NCBI RefSeq assembly: GCF_010882175.1
Contig: NZ_WKLH01000001.1
Location: 1-64,000 of the forward strand
Direction: 5' to 3'
From: Mangrovibacterium lignilyticum
GTDB taxonomy: Bacteria > Bacteroidota > Bacteroidia > Bacteroidales > Prolixibacteraceae
DNA: 64,000 bases
In this document: positions 8,455 through 17,673 of the stretch, in pieces
Layout of the letters: each line of letters starts with the position of its first letter
How positions within the stretch are numbered: the first letter of the stretch is position 1
Notes under the pieces: generated by a model
Told to the model about the DNA's origin: nothing
Seen by the model: only the letters and a program-made list of their open reading frames with translations
The model's database searches: none
Translations under genes and position numbers: made by a program

Positions 8455-11400
8455 TTAAAATGCCACGTTTACACCAACTAAATAGGTTGGAAGAACAGGA
8501 TACTGCCATCCTCCAAATCCAAGATCTAGTACTCCTCCGGAAACTTCTGGTTCAATTCCATCATAACCGGTAACAGTCAGAATATTTTGACCGGATACAT
8601 AGAAGCGACATTTAGATAATCCCCATTTGTTGACCAATGAGCTTGGCAGGGTGTATCCCAGCTGAATGTTTTTCAAACGAGCAAAAGAGCCATCTTCCAC
8701 GTAGAAATCACTGAATTTGATGTAGTTTTCATTATTGTCGACATGTGATATTCTTGGGATTGAGTTGCTGGTGCCTTCGCCATGCCATGCTTTATTCAGT
8801 AAGCCAGACTCGACATTATTAGACGAACCAACAGTGCTGTATAAATTGCGTTTGTTCCAGTTCACCAATTCGTTGCCAACGCTGAAATAGATATTTGCAC
8901 CAAAATCAAAATTCGCATACGAAACATTCAGGTTCAAACCCCCGGTGAAATCGGGCCAAGGGCTACCAAGCTTCACTCGGTCGTCACCATCCAATACGCC
9001 ATCGTTGTTGGTATCGACAAACCGAATATCTCCAGGCTCTGCGACAGGTTGCAATAAGGCGCCATGCTCGCTTGAGTGTGAATTAATTTCAGTTTGGTTT
9101 TGGAATAGACCATCTGTTTTATAACCGAAGTAATAACCAGGAACGTCTCCCTCAACAGTTTTAGTTCGTTCGCTGGCACCATAGATTACTGGTGTAATAT
9201 CAGGAAGTTCAGTTGCTTTAACTCCCACTGTCATCAATGTTAAACCAATATCATAACGCAGTTTCGATACATTGCCATGGTAATTCACTGAGATATCCCA
9301 TCCTTTTGATTCCATTGAACCTACGTTCGTCCAGATTCGTGCATCATCAGGAAATCCACTGTAGTTCGGATAAGGCAACTGGAAAATCATATCGCGGGTT
9401 TTCTTCTTATAGTATTCCACCGAACCATCAAACTTAGAATCGAACAATGTGAAATCAACACCGAAGTTGTAATCTTCAACCGTTTCCCATTTAATATCCT
9501 CATTCTTCATACTGGTTGGGTAAGTAGTGTTAACCAAATCACCTTCACCCGGACCCAAAATATAGTAGTACTGACCAATGCTTGAATTGTACACATTAGC
9601 CGGCAAGCCCTGGTTACCCAGTCTACCCCATCCAGCTCTCAGTTTCAGGTCATTTACAAAGGATGCACTTTCCATGAAGGATGCATTCGACATTCTCCAT
9701 GCAGCAGATACCGATGGGAAAGCAGCCCATTTATTATTCTTCATGAATTTTGATGAACCATCAACACGGTAACTAGCTGTTAGGTAATACGTACTTTCGT
9801 AGTTGTAAGAAATACGACCAAGGAACGATTCAATTGATTCTTCCCAACTGTTTCCGCCTGTTTCTGGATTCTCAGTTGCCGCATTCAGCTCGCGCAACAA
9901 ATCGGTATTATTTGGAATACCTTCTTTGGTTCCCCACAAATCCGTCCCGCTCCATTTTTCCAGAGTAGCACCAACCATGGCTGTAAAATCATGCTGATCT
10001 CTTTTGATGTTGTATGTTGCGGTGTTCGACCAGTTCCAGTACAAATCTTTTGAGTGGTTACGTTGAACCATATTGATTTGTCTGGACTCGTGCGCTTCGT
10101 CGATCGAAAAATCAGGTTGAAAATCATCTGATTCGTTAAAACGAAAATCGCCACTCAGTTGTGATCTCAATTCAAGCCCGTCAATAATTTTGATTCCCAA
10201 GTAAGCATTTGAACCCAACGCATAGTATCCACCGGTTCCAAAATTACGCGCATCGCGAGCAATCGGGTTCCAGGTATAAGTGTAGTAAGAACGCTGGAAG
10301 ATGCTGAACTCATTTAATCCCGCCTGCTGATCTTCCGGACGATAAATAGGTGTAATCGGATCGATTAGCAAATAATCCTGGTACCAATCCGGCGTATTGT
10401 GCCAATACTCGCGGCGTGGGTTTAATGTGATTCCGGCAGAAACAACATCTGAAAATTTCCAGTCGTTACTAATGCGAGCAGTAAATTTCTGCCAATCGCC
10501 ACTGTTATAGAAAGATGACTGATCGTAATAGTTCAAGCTAACTGCATATTGGCTCTTTTCGTTACCACCTGTAGCCTGAAGACTAAAGTTCATTTGAGGA
10601 GAGTATTGATCAACACCAGCTCCCCACCAATCGGTACCTTTACCTAAAGATGCCGGATCGGGAAAGCGTTCAGGAATTCCTGAAGTTGCCAGTGATGCAT
10701 TCATGATTTGAGCATACTCTGATGCATCCGCCATATCGTATGGCTTACTGAAAGACTGAACACCATAAGTTAAATCGACAGAAAAGCTTGTTTTTCCGGC
10801 TTTACCGCGGCGGGTTGTAATCAGTACAACACCGTTTGATGCGCGGCTACCATAAATTGCTGAAGCCGAAGCATCTTTCAAAACCTGGATACTTTCAATC
10901 TCATTCGAGTTCAAAAAGTTCAGGTTGTTTCCCATTGGAACTCCATCCACTACATACAATGGATCTGTACTCAGGTTCACCGAGGTGAAACCACGAATCA
11001 GTACCTTCGGAGCAGCGCCTGGAGCGCCACTACCGGCAATTACCTGAACACCGGGAGCTTTTCCCTGCAAGGCTTCAACCGGGTTACCAACGGTCATCTT
11101 CTTGATTTCTTCACCTTTAACCGAAGTTATCGAACTGGTTAAGTCGCCTTTCTTGGCTTTACCGTAACCAATTGCAACAACCTCTTCCAATCCAACTGTT
11201 TCCTCCTCCAATGTGACGTTTATAACTGCTTTCGTAACGGGAATCTCCTGTGGTTTCATCCCCACAAAAGAAAAAATCAAGGTCGAATTATCAGATAAAT
11301 TATTGATCACGTACGTTCCTTCAAAATCAGTAATCGTACCATTTGTGGTTCCTTTCAGGATAACCGTTACTCCGGGAAGAGGTTCTCCCGACTTATCGGT

Positions 11401-11499
11401 CACCTTACCGGAAACCTTTTGTACCTGTGCGCTCACGGCTCCCCCAGCAAAAACAAAGGCCAGGAAAAGCAATAAACATTTGAAATATCTTTGTTTCAT
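8455..11499 (-). CDS. SusC/RagA-family TonB-dependent outer-membrane transporter
   Basis: A 1014-aa SusC homologue, normal length. A signal peptide (1-24) is followed by a carboxypeptidase-D-like regulatory domain (about 28-110: V-S-G-K-V-T-D, G-T-I-T-D-F-E-G), a plug domain (about 115-230, with V-L-K-D-A-S-A-S-A-I-Y-G-S-R-A-S-N-G-V) and a 22-strand barrel ending in V-A-F with a terminal aromatic residue. It imports oligosaccharides into the periplasm using TonB energy and pairs with SusD. No N-terminal STN domain is visible, so it is not a sigma/anti-sigma signalling transducer; that agrees with the hybrid two-component regulator next door. It lies 63 bp behind the binding-protein gene. Confidence 0.96.
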   Translation of the reverse strand: MKQRYFKCLLLFLAFVFAGGAVSAQVQKVSGKVTDKSGEPLPGVTVILKGTTNGTITDFEGTYVINNLSDNSTLIFSFVGMKPQEIPVTKAVINVTLEEETVGLEEVVAIGYGKAKKGDLTSSITSVKGEEIKKMTVGNPVEALQGKAPGVQVIAGSGAPGAAPKVLIRGFTSVNLSTDPLYVVDGVPMGNNLNFLNSNEIESIQVLKDASASAIYGSRASNGVVLITTRRGKAGKTSFSVDLTYGVQSFSKPYDMADASEYAQIMNASLATSGIPERFPDPASLGKGTDWWGAGVDQYSPQMNFSLQATGGNEKSQYAVSLNYYDQSSFYNSGDWQKFTARISNDWKFSDVVSAGITLNPRREYWHNTPDWYQDYLLIDPITPIYRPEDQQAGLNEFSIFQRSYYTYTWNPIARDARNFGTGGYYALGSNAYLGIKIIDGLELRSQLSGDFRFNESDDFQPDFSIDEAHESRQINMVQRNHSKDLYWNWSNTATYNIKRDQHDFTAMVGATLEKWSGTDLWGTKEGIPNNTDLLRELNAATENPETGGNSWEESIESFLGRISYNYESTYYLTASYRVDGSSKFMKNNKWAAFPSVSAAWRMSNASFMESASFVNDLKLRAGWGRLGNQGLPANVYNSSIGQYYYILGPGEGDLVNTTYPTSMKNEDIKWETVEDYNFGVDFTLFDSKFDGSVEYYKKKTRDMIFQLPYPNYSGFPDDARIWTNVGSMESKGWDISVNYHGNVSKLRYDIGLTLMTVGVKATELPDITPVIYGASERTKTVEGDVPGYYFGYKTDGLFQNQTEINSHSSEHGALLQPVAEPGDIRFVDTNNDGVLDGDDRVKLGSPWPDFTGGLNLNVSYANFDFGANIYFSVGNELVNWNKRNLYSTVGSSNNVESGLLNKAWHGEGTSNSIPRISHVDNNENYIKFSDFYVEDGSFARLKNIQLGYTLPSSLVNKWGLSKCRFYVSGQNILTVTGYDGIEPEVSGGVLDLGFGGWQYPVLPTYLVGVNVAF

Positions 11500-11562
11500 A
11501 ATGAATCGATTTGTAAATAAATAATTTGAAATTTGTCTGCAACGTTCCTCACTGACTTACAA

Positions 11563-13008
11563 CTAAGGCACCCTTACTGCTTTCGCCCTGTTCAGATGGG
11601 TATCAAACACGATTTTGTAGTTAGCTTTTGCCGGAACCAAAATCGACAAATTATCCCCCCCGTTCTGCACTGTTTTTTCCGGGTTGGTTTTACTATCGAA
11701 CCGCCAGAATGGTGATGTCCACCAGCCCCAAGGATGATGCCCGTCAAAAATGAGTTCAAATGTTCCTTCCAACTCTTCGGTTCTTGACCAGATATATGGA
11801 TTTTCCGGATCTTCAGTCATCTCTTTATTGGCGTTAGGGCCATCCCAACCCCAGCCTGTTGTATTTTGGAAATCAGTCCAGCCAACTCCAACTAATGACA
11901 GCTCACCAATATATAATCCTGCATTAATCTCATCCTCATTGTCGGTAATGTAGACGTAATCGCGGTATGGCTTATCAGTTGGCTCGTACTGAGCAACTTC
12001 ATACTCCATGGTTTCCAGGTTAAAGTCGATTTGATAATATCCTTTTTCGGGCAATACAATAGGCATTGCCTCGCTTGGACTGTTTATCAGCTTGTTAGAA
12101 TTATTCGGATCAACGCCATAGCAATGTGGAGAGAAACTTGACTTTTGCGGCAAGAACTTAATCTCGGTATTCGCATGATCGGCATAATATTTTGCTCGGA
12201 AAGTAAATGGTGCCATTTTGTCGATAAGCATCGGCACACCGAACAAGTCTGTTGTTAAATCGGCCTCATTCTGAATATCAGACAAATACATTTTGTCGTA
12301 GTCGGCCGAAACCTTTACAACAATATTTTGCGACGTTATATTACCAGCCGTGTCAGCCACCATAAAGGCAAAGTCGTAGGCGGCCGGATCCGCCGGCAAA
12401 TCGAGCGTACGCTGATAGTTGTACGTTGTTGTCAAGCCAGACTCGAACGAAATACTATCGTAAAAATCCAGGTTTTCTTCTTTTACAACAAAATACCCAA
12501 GTCTTCTCGAATCACTCATTGTACATGAGATGTCCAACGGATTGGGAGTAACGGTTGGCAAGACGAGTCCGTCAACAGGAGATGCGATCGCAAGTGTCGG
12601 AGCAATAAAGTCGCCATCCATCTTAACCACAACATGCCAGGTAACCGAACGGTCACCGACATTTGTTACAGTAATAATTACCTGATCATCTGAGCTGGGA
12701 GAATCGGCCGGAACGATAAAATCGTACCACATTTCATAGTCTTTAACCAAAGAATCCGTTGAAAAAGAAATAGTCTTATCGAGATACCAGCTTTCGTTAT
12801 TCAGGTTTATCGACTTCAGGCCTACTTCATCTTTAACGTTTCCTTCAATTCGAATACCCCGGCCTTGTACCGTATGAATAGTGGAAGCATATAATGTTAT
12901 GCTTGGATCATTCGTCACCTCCGGGAAATCAGGCCCATCATCTTTACAGGCTGATAAACCAACCAAAATTGCAAAGATTAAGAAATACAATAATCTCTGT
13001 GATTTCAT
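11563..13008 (-). CDS. SusE/F-like surface glycan-binding lipoprotein, first gene of the PUL operon
   Basis: A 481-aa lipoprotein with signal ending VGLSAC (Cys21) followed by K-D-D, a good surface-export signal. Residues about 30-240 form two Ig-like beta-sandwich segments. From about 245 to the end there are two repeats resembling SusE/SusF carbohydrate-binding modules (Y-L-S-D-I-Q-N and Y-I-G-E-L-S-L starts, many Trp residues, I-V-F-D-T-H-L-N-R-A-K near the end). Such proteins capture glycan at the surface; they are not enzymes. The position is unusual: it is transcribed before susC, whereas binding proteins normally follow susD. The family call is from repeat pattern and context, not a named profile hit; the glycan is unknown. 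Confidence 0.75.
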   Translation of the reverse strand: MKSQRLLYFLIFAILVGLSACKDDGPDFPEVTNDPSITLYASTIHTVQGRGIRIEGNVKDEVGLKSINLNNESWYLDKTISFSTDSLVKDYEMWYDFIVPADSPSSDDQVIITVTNVGDRSVTWHVVVKMDGDFIAPTLAIASPVDGLVLPTVTPNPLDISCTMSDSRRLGYFVVKEENLDFYDSISFESGLTTTYNYQRTLDLPADPAAYDFAFMVADTAGNITSQNIVVKVSADYDKMYLSDIQNEADLTTDLFGVPMLIDKMAPFTFRAKYYADHANTEIKFLPQKSSFSPHCYGVDPNNSNKLINSPSEAMPIVLPEKGYYQIDFNLETMEYEVAQYEPTDKPYRDYVYITDNEDEINAGLYIGELSLVGVGWTDFQNTTGWGWDGPNANKEMTEDPENPYIWSRTEELEGTFELIFDGHHPWGWWTSPFWRFDSKTNPEKTVQNGGDNLSILVPAKANYKIVFDTHLNRAKAVRVP

Positions 13009-13283
13009 AAGTTTTTAGTTTTAAAGAATTAGTTATTACAAAGTGCTTAATACACGATGAATAAAATTACATACTCCACCTGGCCCCGGAAGATAGGCTG
13101 ATTGGTCACACCAATACCACTGAACTCAAATGCATACTTATCAACACATTACAAACAAGACAGAACAATCCACCCCCTCAACTTGACTAATAAACCACCT
13201 GCGGAAACAACTCTAATTTCACCGAATTACCAATTTATCCCCTACATTTGGATTTAATAAGAACCGATAAAACCGAAAAGGCG
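13009..13283. promoter_or_regulatory. Divergent regulatory region between PUL operon and its regulator
   Basis: A 275-bp gap between two divergently transcribed genes. The plus strand has TACATTTG at 13243-13250, matching the TAnnTTTG -7 box, which would start the regulator transcript near 13257. No perfect TAnnTTTG is seen upstream of the minus-strand binding-protein gene, as expected for a promoter that depends on the activator. The AraC-type operator should lie within this stretch; I could not pick out a convincing direct repeat. Confidence 0.55.
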
Positions 13284-16200
13284 ATGACATTGACCAAACG
13301 AAATGCATCTGGGCTAATCCTTATTCTCTTAGTGAACTTGAATTTGGGTGTTGTAGCTTCGTCTCCGCTTGATGTCAAAAATCTCTACCTCGAAGTCATA
13401 TCAACAAAAGACAACCTGCCCAACAGCGTAATCCGACAAATTGAACAGGATTCACTGGGATTTTTATGGTTCGGTTCCAATGATGGCTTATTTCGTTATG
13501 ACGGACTGAATTACAAGATCTACCGAAATATATCCGACAAACCGACCTCACTGTCATTTAACTACTTAAATGACATGCACATTGACAAAAACGGCAACCC
13601 ATGGATTATGACCTACAAATCACTGGACTGTTTAGATCTACGAAGCGGTTCTTTCACGCACTACTATCCTGCATCATCAACAACCAACAAACTGGATTTG
13701 AGCTCTTCTTATCAATTTGTAGTAACCCCCGAAAACCACATTTACCTGACGACAACCAATCTCGGCTTAATGTTTAAGGCAAATAATGATTCGGTCATCC
13801 ACATTGTGGCACAAAATGATTCCACACTAAAAGAGCTCAATTCGAATCTAGAAGCGATAGCTTACCACAATCACAACCTCTACATCGGGAAAAAATTCGA
13901 GGGGATATACAAAGTACAATTAGACGATACAGATTCTAAAATAGAAGGTATTGAGTGCATTATAAACTCGAGCCATGCCGAGACATTTACAATTAAAATA
14001 GAAGCTAATGGGCGGTTATGGACTGGTACATCTGAGGGATTGATAAAATACGATCCGATACGCAAAACTGCAACGAAATATGAATACAATCCGTCATCCA
14101 ACCTTTTTCTACCGGACAAAGAGATCATGTCTCTGCTCGTTGATCAACGGGAAAATCTTTGGATTGGTACCAGAGAGAACGGACTCAGCATCGTTCCCAT
14201 TCGTGAGATTGAAGAGAAAGGTGACAAGGCTATTGGTACAATGTATGCCCCAACCCAATTTGAAGGAAGTTTGGTCAACAGGTGTATCAACACTATTTTC
14301 GAAGATCATAACAACAATATCTGGCTGGGAACCTATAGCGGTGGTCTCGAATGGATTACCGAAAGCCGTAAGAAAATTCATTCGCTGCTTTATATCCCCG
14401 GACACCCTGAAAGCCCGTCGCACCCGAAAATTTGGGGAATTACGGAAGCCAAAGGCGGGAATATTTGGATGGGAACTGATGGTGGTGGTATTGATGTCTG
14501 GAATAAGGAACGCGGTATTATAAAGCGGATTAAGCATACATCTTCCGGTGGCGGGCTCAGCGACAACGCAATACTTTCGGCTATGACCGACCGGGATGGA
14601 AATTTGTGGTTCGGCACCTATCGCGGCGGTGTTAACCTGATCAATTCCTCGACCGGCAGCATCAAAGTGTATCCCCAAATACCAACAGCAACCCCAGGAG
14701 AATACGTATCTGACATTCGCTGCTTTTTTCAGGATTCGTCGGGGAAAATCTGGGTTGGAACAAACTGGAAAGGAGTTTCTATACTGGATAAACAAACTGA
14801 TTCGTTTGTAAATATCCCGGAACTAGGGAACATTGATGTGCGCGCGATTAGGGAATCGAAAGGCGGGCAGTTTTGGATTGGTACACTGAGTCGCGGTTTA
14901 TTTCTTTTTGATCCTGGAACCAGAGCCGTTAAAAATTACCGACATCTGCCAAACGACGAAAACAGCCTTCCCTCTGACGATATTTACGCTTTACTGGAGG
15001 ATGCTTCCGATAGACTTTGGATAGGAACCCAATATGGCGGTTTGTGCTGTTTCGATCCGACAACGGAGAAGTTCACGACCTTTAATTCAAGACAAGGATT
15101 GATGAACAATACGATACTTTCGCTTCTTGAAGATTCTAAAGGATACCTGTGGCTAAGTACGAACGAAGGGATTTCCCGCTTCGACACTTCAACCAACCAA
15201 TTCAACAACTATGATCACACAAACGGTGTCGTCCAAGGCGAATTTCAAAACGGATCAGCGATCGCTGCTTCCGATGGAACATTATACTTCGGCGGTTCCA
15301 ATGGCTTGAACTATTTTGATCCTCGATATATTCAACCTTCAAACAGCACTCCCGAGGTAGTCTTTACAGAGCTCAAAATTTTTAACGAAACAATATCTCC
15401 GGGAACCGGCGTCATTGATGAAAATATTGAATTTACGCCGCAAGTAACATTGAATCATCAACAATCAGTATTCACAATAAGCTTCCAGGCACTTCAGTAT
15501 CCAAAGGCCGGGAAATGTCAATATACCTACAAGCTCGAAGGATATGATGAAAAATGGAACCTCGCCGGAACAACCGGTTCAGCCACCTACAGACAACTAC
15601 CAGCCGGCCACTACACTTTGATCGTCAAAGCATCAAACGAAGACGGCGTGTGGAGCCAAAGTACGGCTTCGATAAACATAGCAATCATCCCTCCGTTTTG
15701 GAAAACCGGCTGGGCATATTTTCTCTATTTAATCGCTATAGCAGTTTTAATTCGCACCTATTTTGTTTTCCGCATGAAACAGATCCGGGTGCAGAACCAA
15801 CTGCAATACGAACAGAAAATCAGACAAAAGGAACAAAAAATACACTCTGAGCGACTCAAGTTCTTTACGAACATATCGCACGAACTTCGTACACCTCTGA
15901 CTTTGGTTGAATGCGCAGTAGACGATTTGAGGAATTTACTTTCCCGCACCAGAAATATGAAAGTGCAGGAAGCACTGAACTCTGCAAGTTACCATTCTTC
16001 CCGACTGTTAGAGCTCATCAATCAGTTACTGGAATTCAGAAGAATTGAAACAGGAACGCCGCATATCAAGGTCGAAAAATTAAATCTAAACGCCTGGATG
16101 TCGTCCTACCTTGCCAATTTTAAAGAGTTAGCCGATTCAAAATCGATTTCACTAAAGATTTCGACACCTGTCAGAACGCTCGAATTGTGGGCGGACCCAG

Positions 16201-17393
16201 ACAAGTTATCGATGATTATGAATAACTTATTATCAAATGCCTTTAAATACACCAAAGAAAAAGGCATCATTGAAGTACAAATTATCAACGAAGACAATGA
16301 AATTGTAATATTCGTCAAAGATTCCGGAGTCGGGATCTCCGCCAAATCACTCCCCCACATCTTCGATCGCTATTTTAAAACAGAAAGCGAATCAACGAGT
16401 TCCGGCATTGGCCTTTCACTCACGAAATCGCTGGTCGAACTTCATCAAGGACAAATCAACGTAGAAAGCATCCCTGCTAAAGGAAGCACCTTTGCAATCC
16501 GTTTCCGGAAAGGCAACAGTCATTTTAGCCCTGAACTAATTAAAACAAACGCTCCTGATCATGCCGCTAATTTAGAGATTGCAGAAGAACCCGAGATTAA
16601 GCTTAAGAACAACGAATCAGAGAAAAATATCATGCTCATTATAGAGGACAACTCAGATCTTTCTGCTGTGCTGGCTAACAGGTTCTCAGAGCTTTTCGAC
16701 GTTCATGTTGCTGAAAATGGTGAAAAAGGTATATCACTGGCAAAATCAATTGTTCCGGACATTATCATTTCAGACATCATGATGCCTGGTATTCAAGGTA
16801 CAGAAGTCTGCAGGCACCTAAAACAAGACCGCCAAACCAGCCATATCCCGATTATTCTGCTAACAGCCAAGGGGACTGTTGATGATGAACTCGTAGGGCT
16901 GGATACAGGTGCTGACGACTATATTTCAAAACCATTCAATTTCCGAATACTTGAAGCCCGAATAAATACACTCCTCCAGAACAGGGTTAAGCTTCACAAT
17001 TATTTTAATAGTCAAAACATCAACACAGAAGTGCTGAATCCCCCGCCGGTAGATGAAGAAAATAAAGAACACGAGTTTCTTCAAAAAGTAGAGGATCTAA
17101 TCCTCGAAAAATACTTAGACTCAGATTCATCCGTGTTTCAACTGGCCGAAGATCTCAATTTTAGTCGTTCTTCGCTTTATCGAAAGATCAAAATGCTCAC
17201 AGACCTGTCCATCAATGAATTTGTTCGTTCAGTAAGAATAAAAAAGGTTGCCGAACTGATTGTCCAAAAGAATATTACCATATCAGAAGCTGCATACCAA
17301 GCTGGCTTTAACGACTTAAAATATTTCCGTGAGGCATTTGTGAAACAGTTTGGCACAACTCCTTCTGAGTATAAAAAGAAGATGAAAAAGTAG
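13284..17393 (+). CDS. Hybrid two-component system regulator (sensor kinase plus AraC-type response regulator)
   Basis: A 1369-aa HTCS protein. After a signal sequence come about fourteen two-component-regulator propeller repeats (W-x-G-T/S-x-x-G-L type; about 45-700), forming the periplasmic sensor, then a Y_Y_Y domain (about 729-793), one membrane helix (about 809-830), HisKA with His866 in S-H-E-L-R-T-P, an HATPase (N-box near N-N-L-L-S-N-A, then D-S-G-V-G-I), a receiver with Asp1164 (I-S-D-I-M-M-P-G) and a C-terminal AraC DNA-binding domain (about 1265-1369). These proteins bind an oligosaccharide in the periplasm and activate the adjacent susCD operon. The ATG at 13284 is chosen because an in-frame TTG at 13248 falls inside the -7 box. 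All catalytic residues are present. Confidence 0.94.
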   Translation: MTLTKRNASGLILILLVNLNLGVVASSPLDVKNLYLEVISTKDNLPNSVIRQIEQDSLGFLWFGSNDGLFRYDGLNYKIYRNISDKPTSLSFNYLNDMHIDKNGNPWIMTYKSLDCLDLRSGSFTHYYPASSTTNKLDLSSSYQFVVTPENHIYLTTTNLGLMFKANNDSVIHIVAQNDSTLKELNSNLEAIAYHNHNLYIGKKFEGIYKVQLDDTDSKIEGIECIINSSHAETFTIKIEANGRLWTGTSEGLIKYDPIRKTATKYEYNPSSNLFLPDKEIMSLLVDQRENLWIGTRENGLSIVPIREIEEKGDKAIGTMYAPTQFEGSLVNRCINTIFEDHNNNIWLGTYSGGLEWITESRKKIHSLLYIPGHPESPSHPKIWGITEAKGGNIWMGTDGGGIDVWNKERGIIKRIKHTSSGGGLSDNAILSAMTDRDGNLWFGTYRGGVNLINSSTGSIKVYPQIPTATPGEYVSDIRCFFQDSSGKIWVGTNWKGVSILDKQTDSFVNIPELGNIDVRAIRESKGGQFWIGTLSRGLFLFDPGTRAVKNYRHLPNDENSLPSDDIYALLEDASDRLWIGTQYGGLCCFDPTTEKFTTFNSRQGLMNNTILSLLEDSKGYLWLSTNEGISRFDTSTNQFNNYDHTNGVVQGEFQNGSAIAASDGTLYFGGSNGLNYFDPRYIQPSNSTPEVVFTELKIFNETISPGTGVIDENIEFTPQVTLNHQQSVFTISFQALQYPKAGKCQYTYKLEGYDEKWNLAGTTGSATYRQLPAGHYTLIVKASNEDGVWSQSTASINIAIIPPFWKTGWAYFLYLIAIAVLIRTYFVFRMKQIRVQNQLQYEQKIRQKEQKIHSERLKFFTNISHELRTPLTLVECAVDDLRNLLSRTRNMKVQEALNSASYHSSRLLELINQLLEFRRIETGTPHIKVEKLNLNAWMSSYLANFKELADSKSISLKISTPVRTLELWADPDKLSMIMNNLLSNAFKYTKEKGIIEVQIINEDNEIVIFVKDSGVGISAKSLPHIFDRYFKTESESTSSGIGLSLTKSLVELHQGQINVESIPAKGSTFAIRFRKGNSHFSPELIKTNAPDHAANLEIAEEPEIKLKNNESEKNIMLIIEDNSDLSAVLANRFSELFDVHVAENGEKGISLAKSIVPDIIISDIMMPGIQGTEVCRHLKQDRQTSHIPIILLTAKGTVDDELVGLDTGADDYISKPFNFRILEARINTLLQNRVKLHNYFNSQNINTEVLNPPPVDEENKEHEFLQKVEDLILEKYLDSDSSVFQLAEDLNFSRSSLYRKIKMLTDLSINEFVRSVRIKKVAELIVQKNITISEAAYQAGFNDLKYFREAFVKQFGTTPSEYKKKMKK

Positions 17394-17534
17394 AATTTGA
17401 AAAACTGATAGTCAGTAAAAGCAGCCTGCCATGGACGATTACGTCTCACAACAGGCTGATTACCATTTGATCCTTGTCAATTTAGTAAACGACGTAGAAT
17501 TCCTATTATTACTCCTCTATCAACTTTCAATAAA

Positions 17535-17554
17535 AAAAGCCCTTTCGGGCTTTT
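17535..17554. terminator. Rho-independent terminator, usable on both strands
   Basis: The stem AAAAGCCC / GGGCTTTT has a 4-base loop, with A-run on one side and T-run on the other. It ends the regulator transcript on the plus strand. On the minus strand it has a GAAA loop and seven T residues, and it begins 3 bp after the stop codon of the truncated minus-strand tail at 17558. Confidence 0.8.
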
Positions 17555-17557
17555 CTA

Positions 17558-17642
17558 TCAGGAAGCTTTTTCCTTTTTGGGTTTTCCTTTTGAGGAGGTT
17601 TCTTTAGGAGTATCCGGTTCCTCTTCTCTGGACTGGTGGATA
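17558..17642 (-). pseudogene. 3' remnant of a minus-strand gene cut by the IS element
   Basis: Reading leftward from the IS edge there is an open frame of 27 codons ending in a TGA at 17558-17560. It encodes a charged tail (S-R-E-E-E-P-D-T-P-K, then K-G-K-P-K-K-E-K-A-S at the C-terminus). A strong hairpin terminator follows the stop at once, which supports a real gene end. The body of the gene would have lain where the IS now sits. The gene itself is not recognised. Confidence 0.5.
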
Positions 17643-17671
17643 TGCAACAAAAAACTGTACGGCTAGTTAAG
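17643..17671 (+). repeat. IS3 left terminal inverted repeat
   Basis: Outer end TGCAACAAAAAACTG continuing to GTTAAG. It matches the inverted right end at 20 of 29 positions by eye, with conserved blocks TGC, ACTG, ACGG and GTTAAG. This is the 3' side of the transposase genes. Confidence 0.65.
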
Positions 17672-17673
17672 CG

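Noticed and set aside
14109-14795. 228-codon minus-strand frame inside the hybrid regulator gene
   Set aside because: It lies wholly within the propeller-repeat region of a clear gene and has no motif; a composition shadow.
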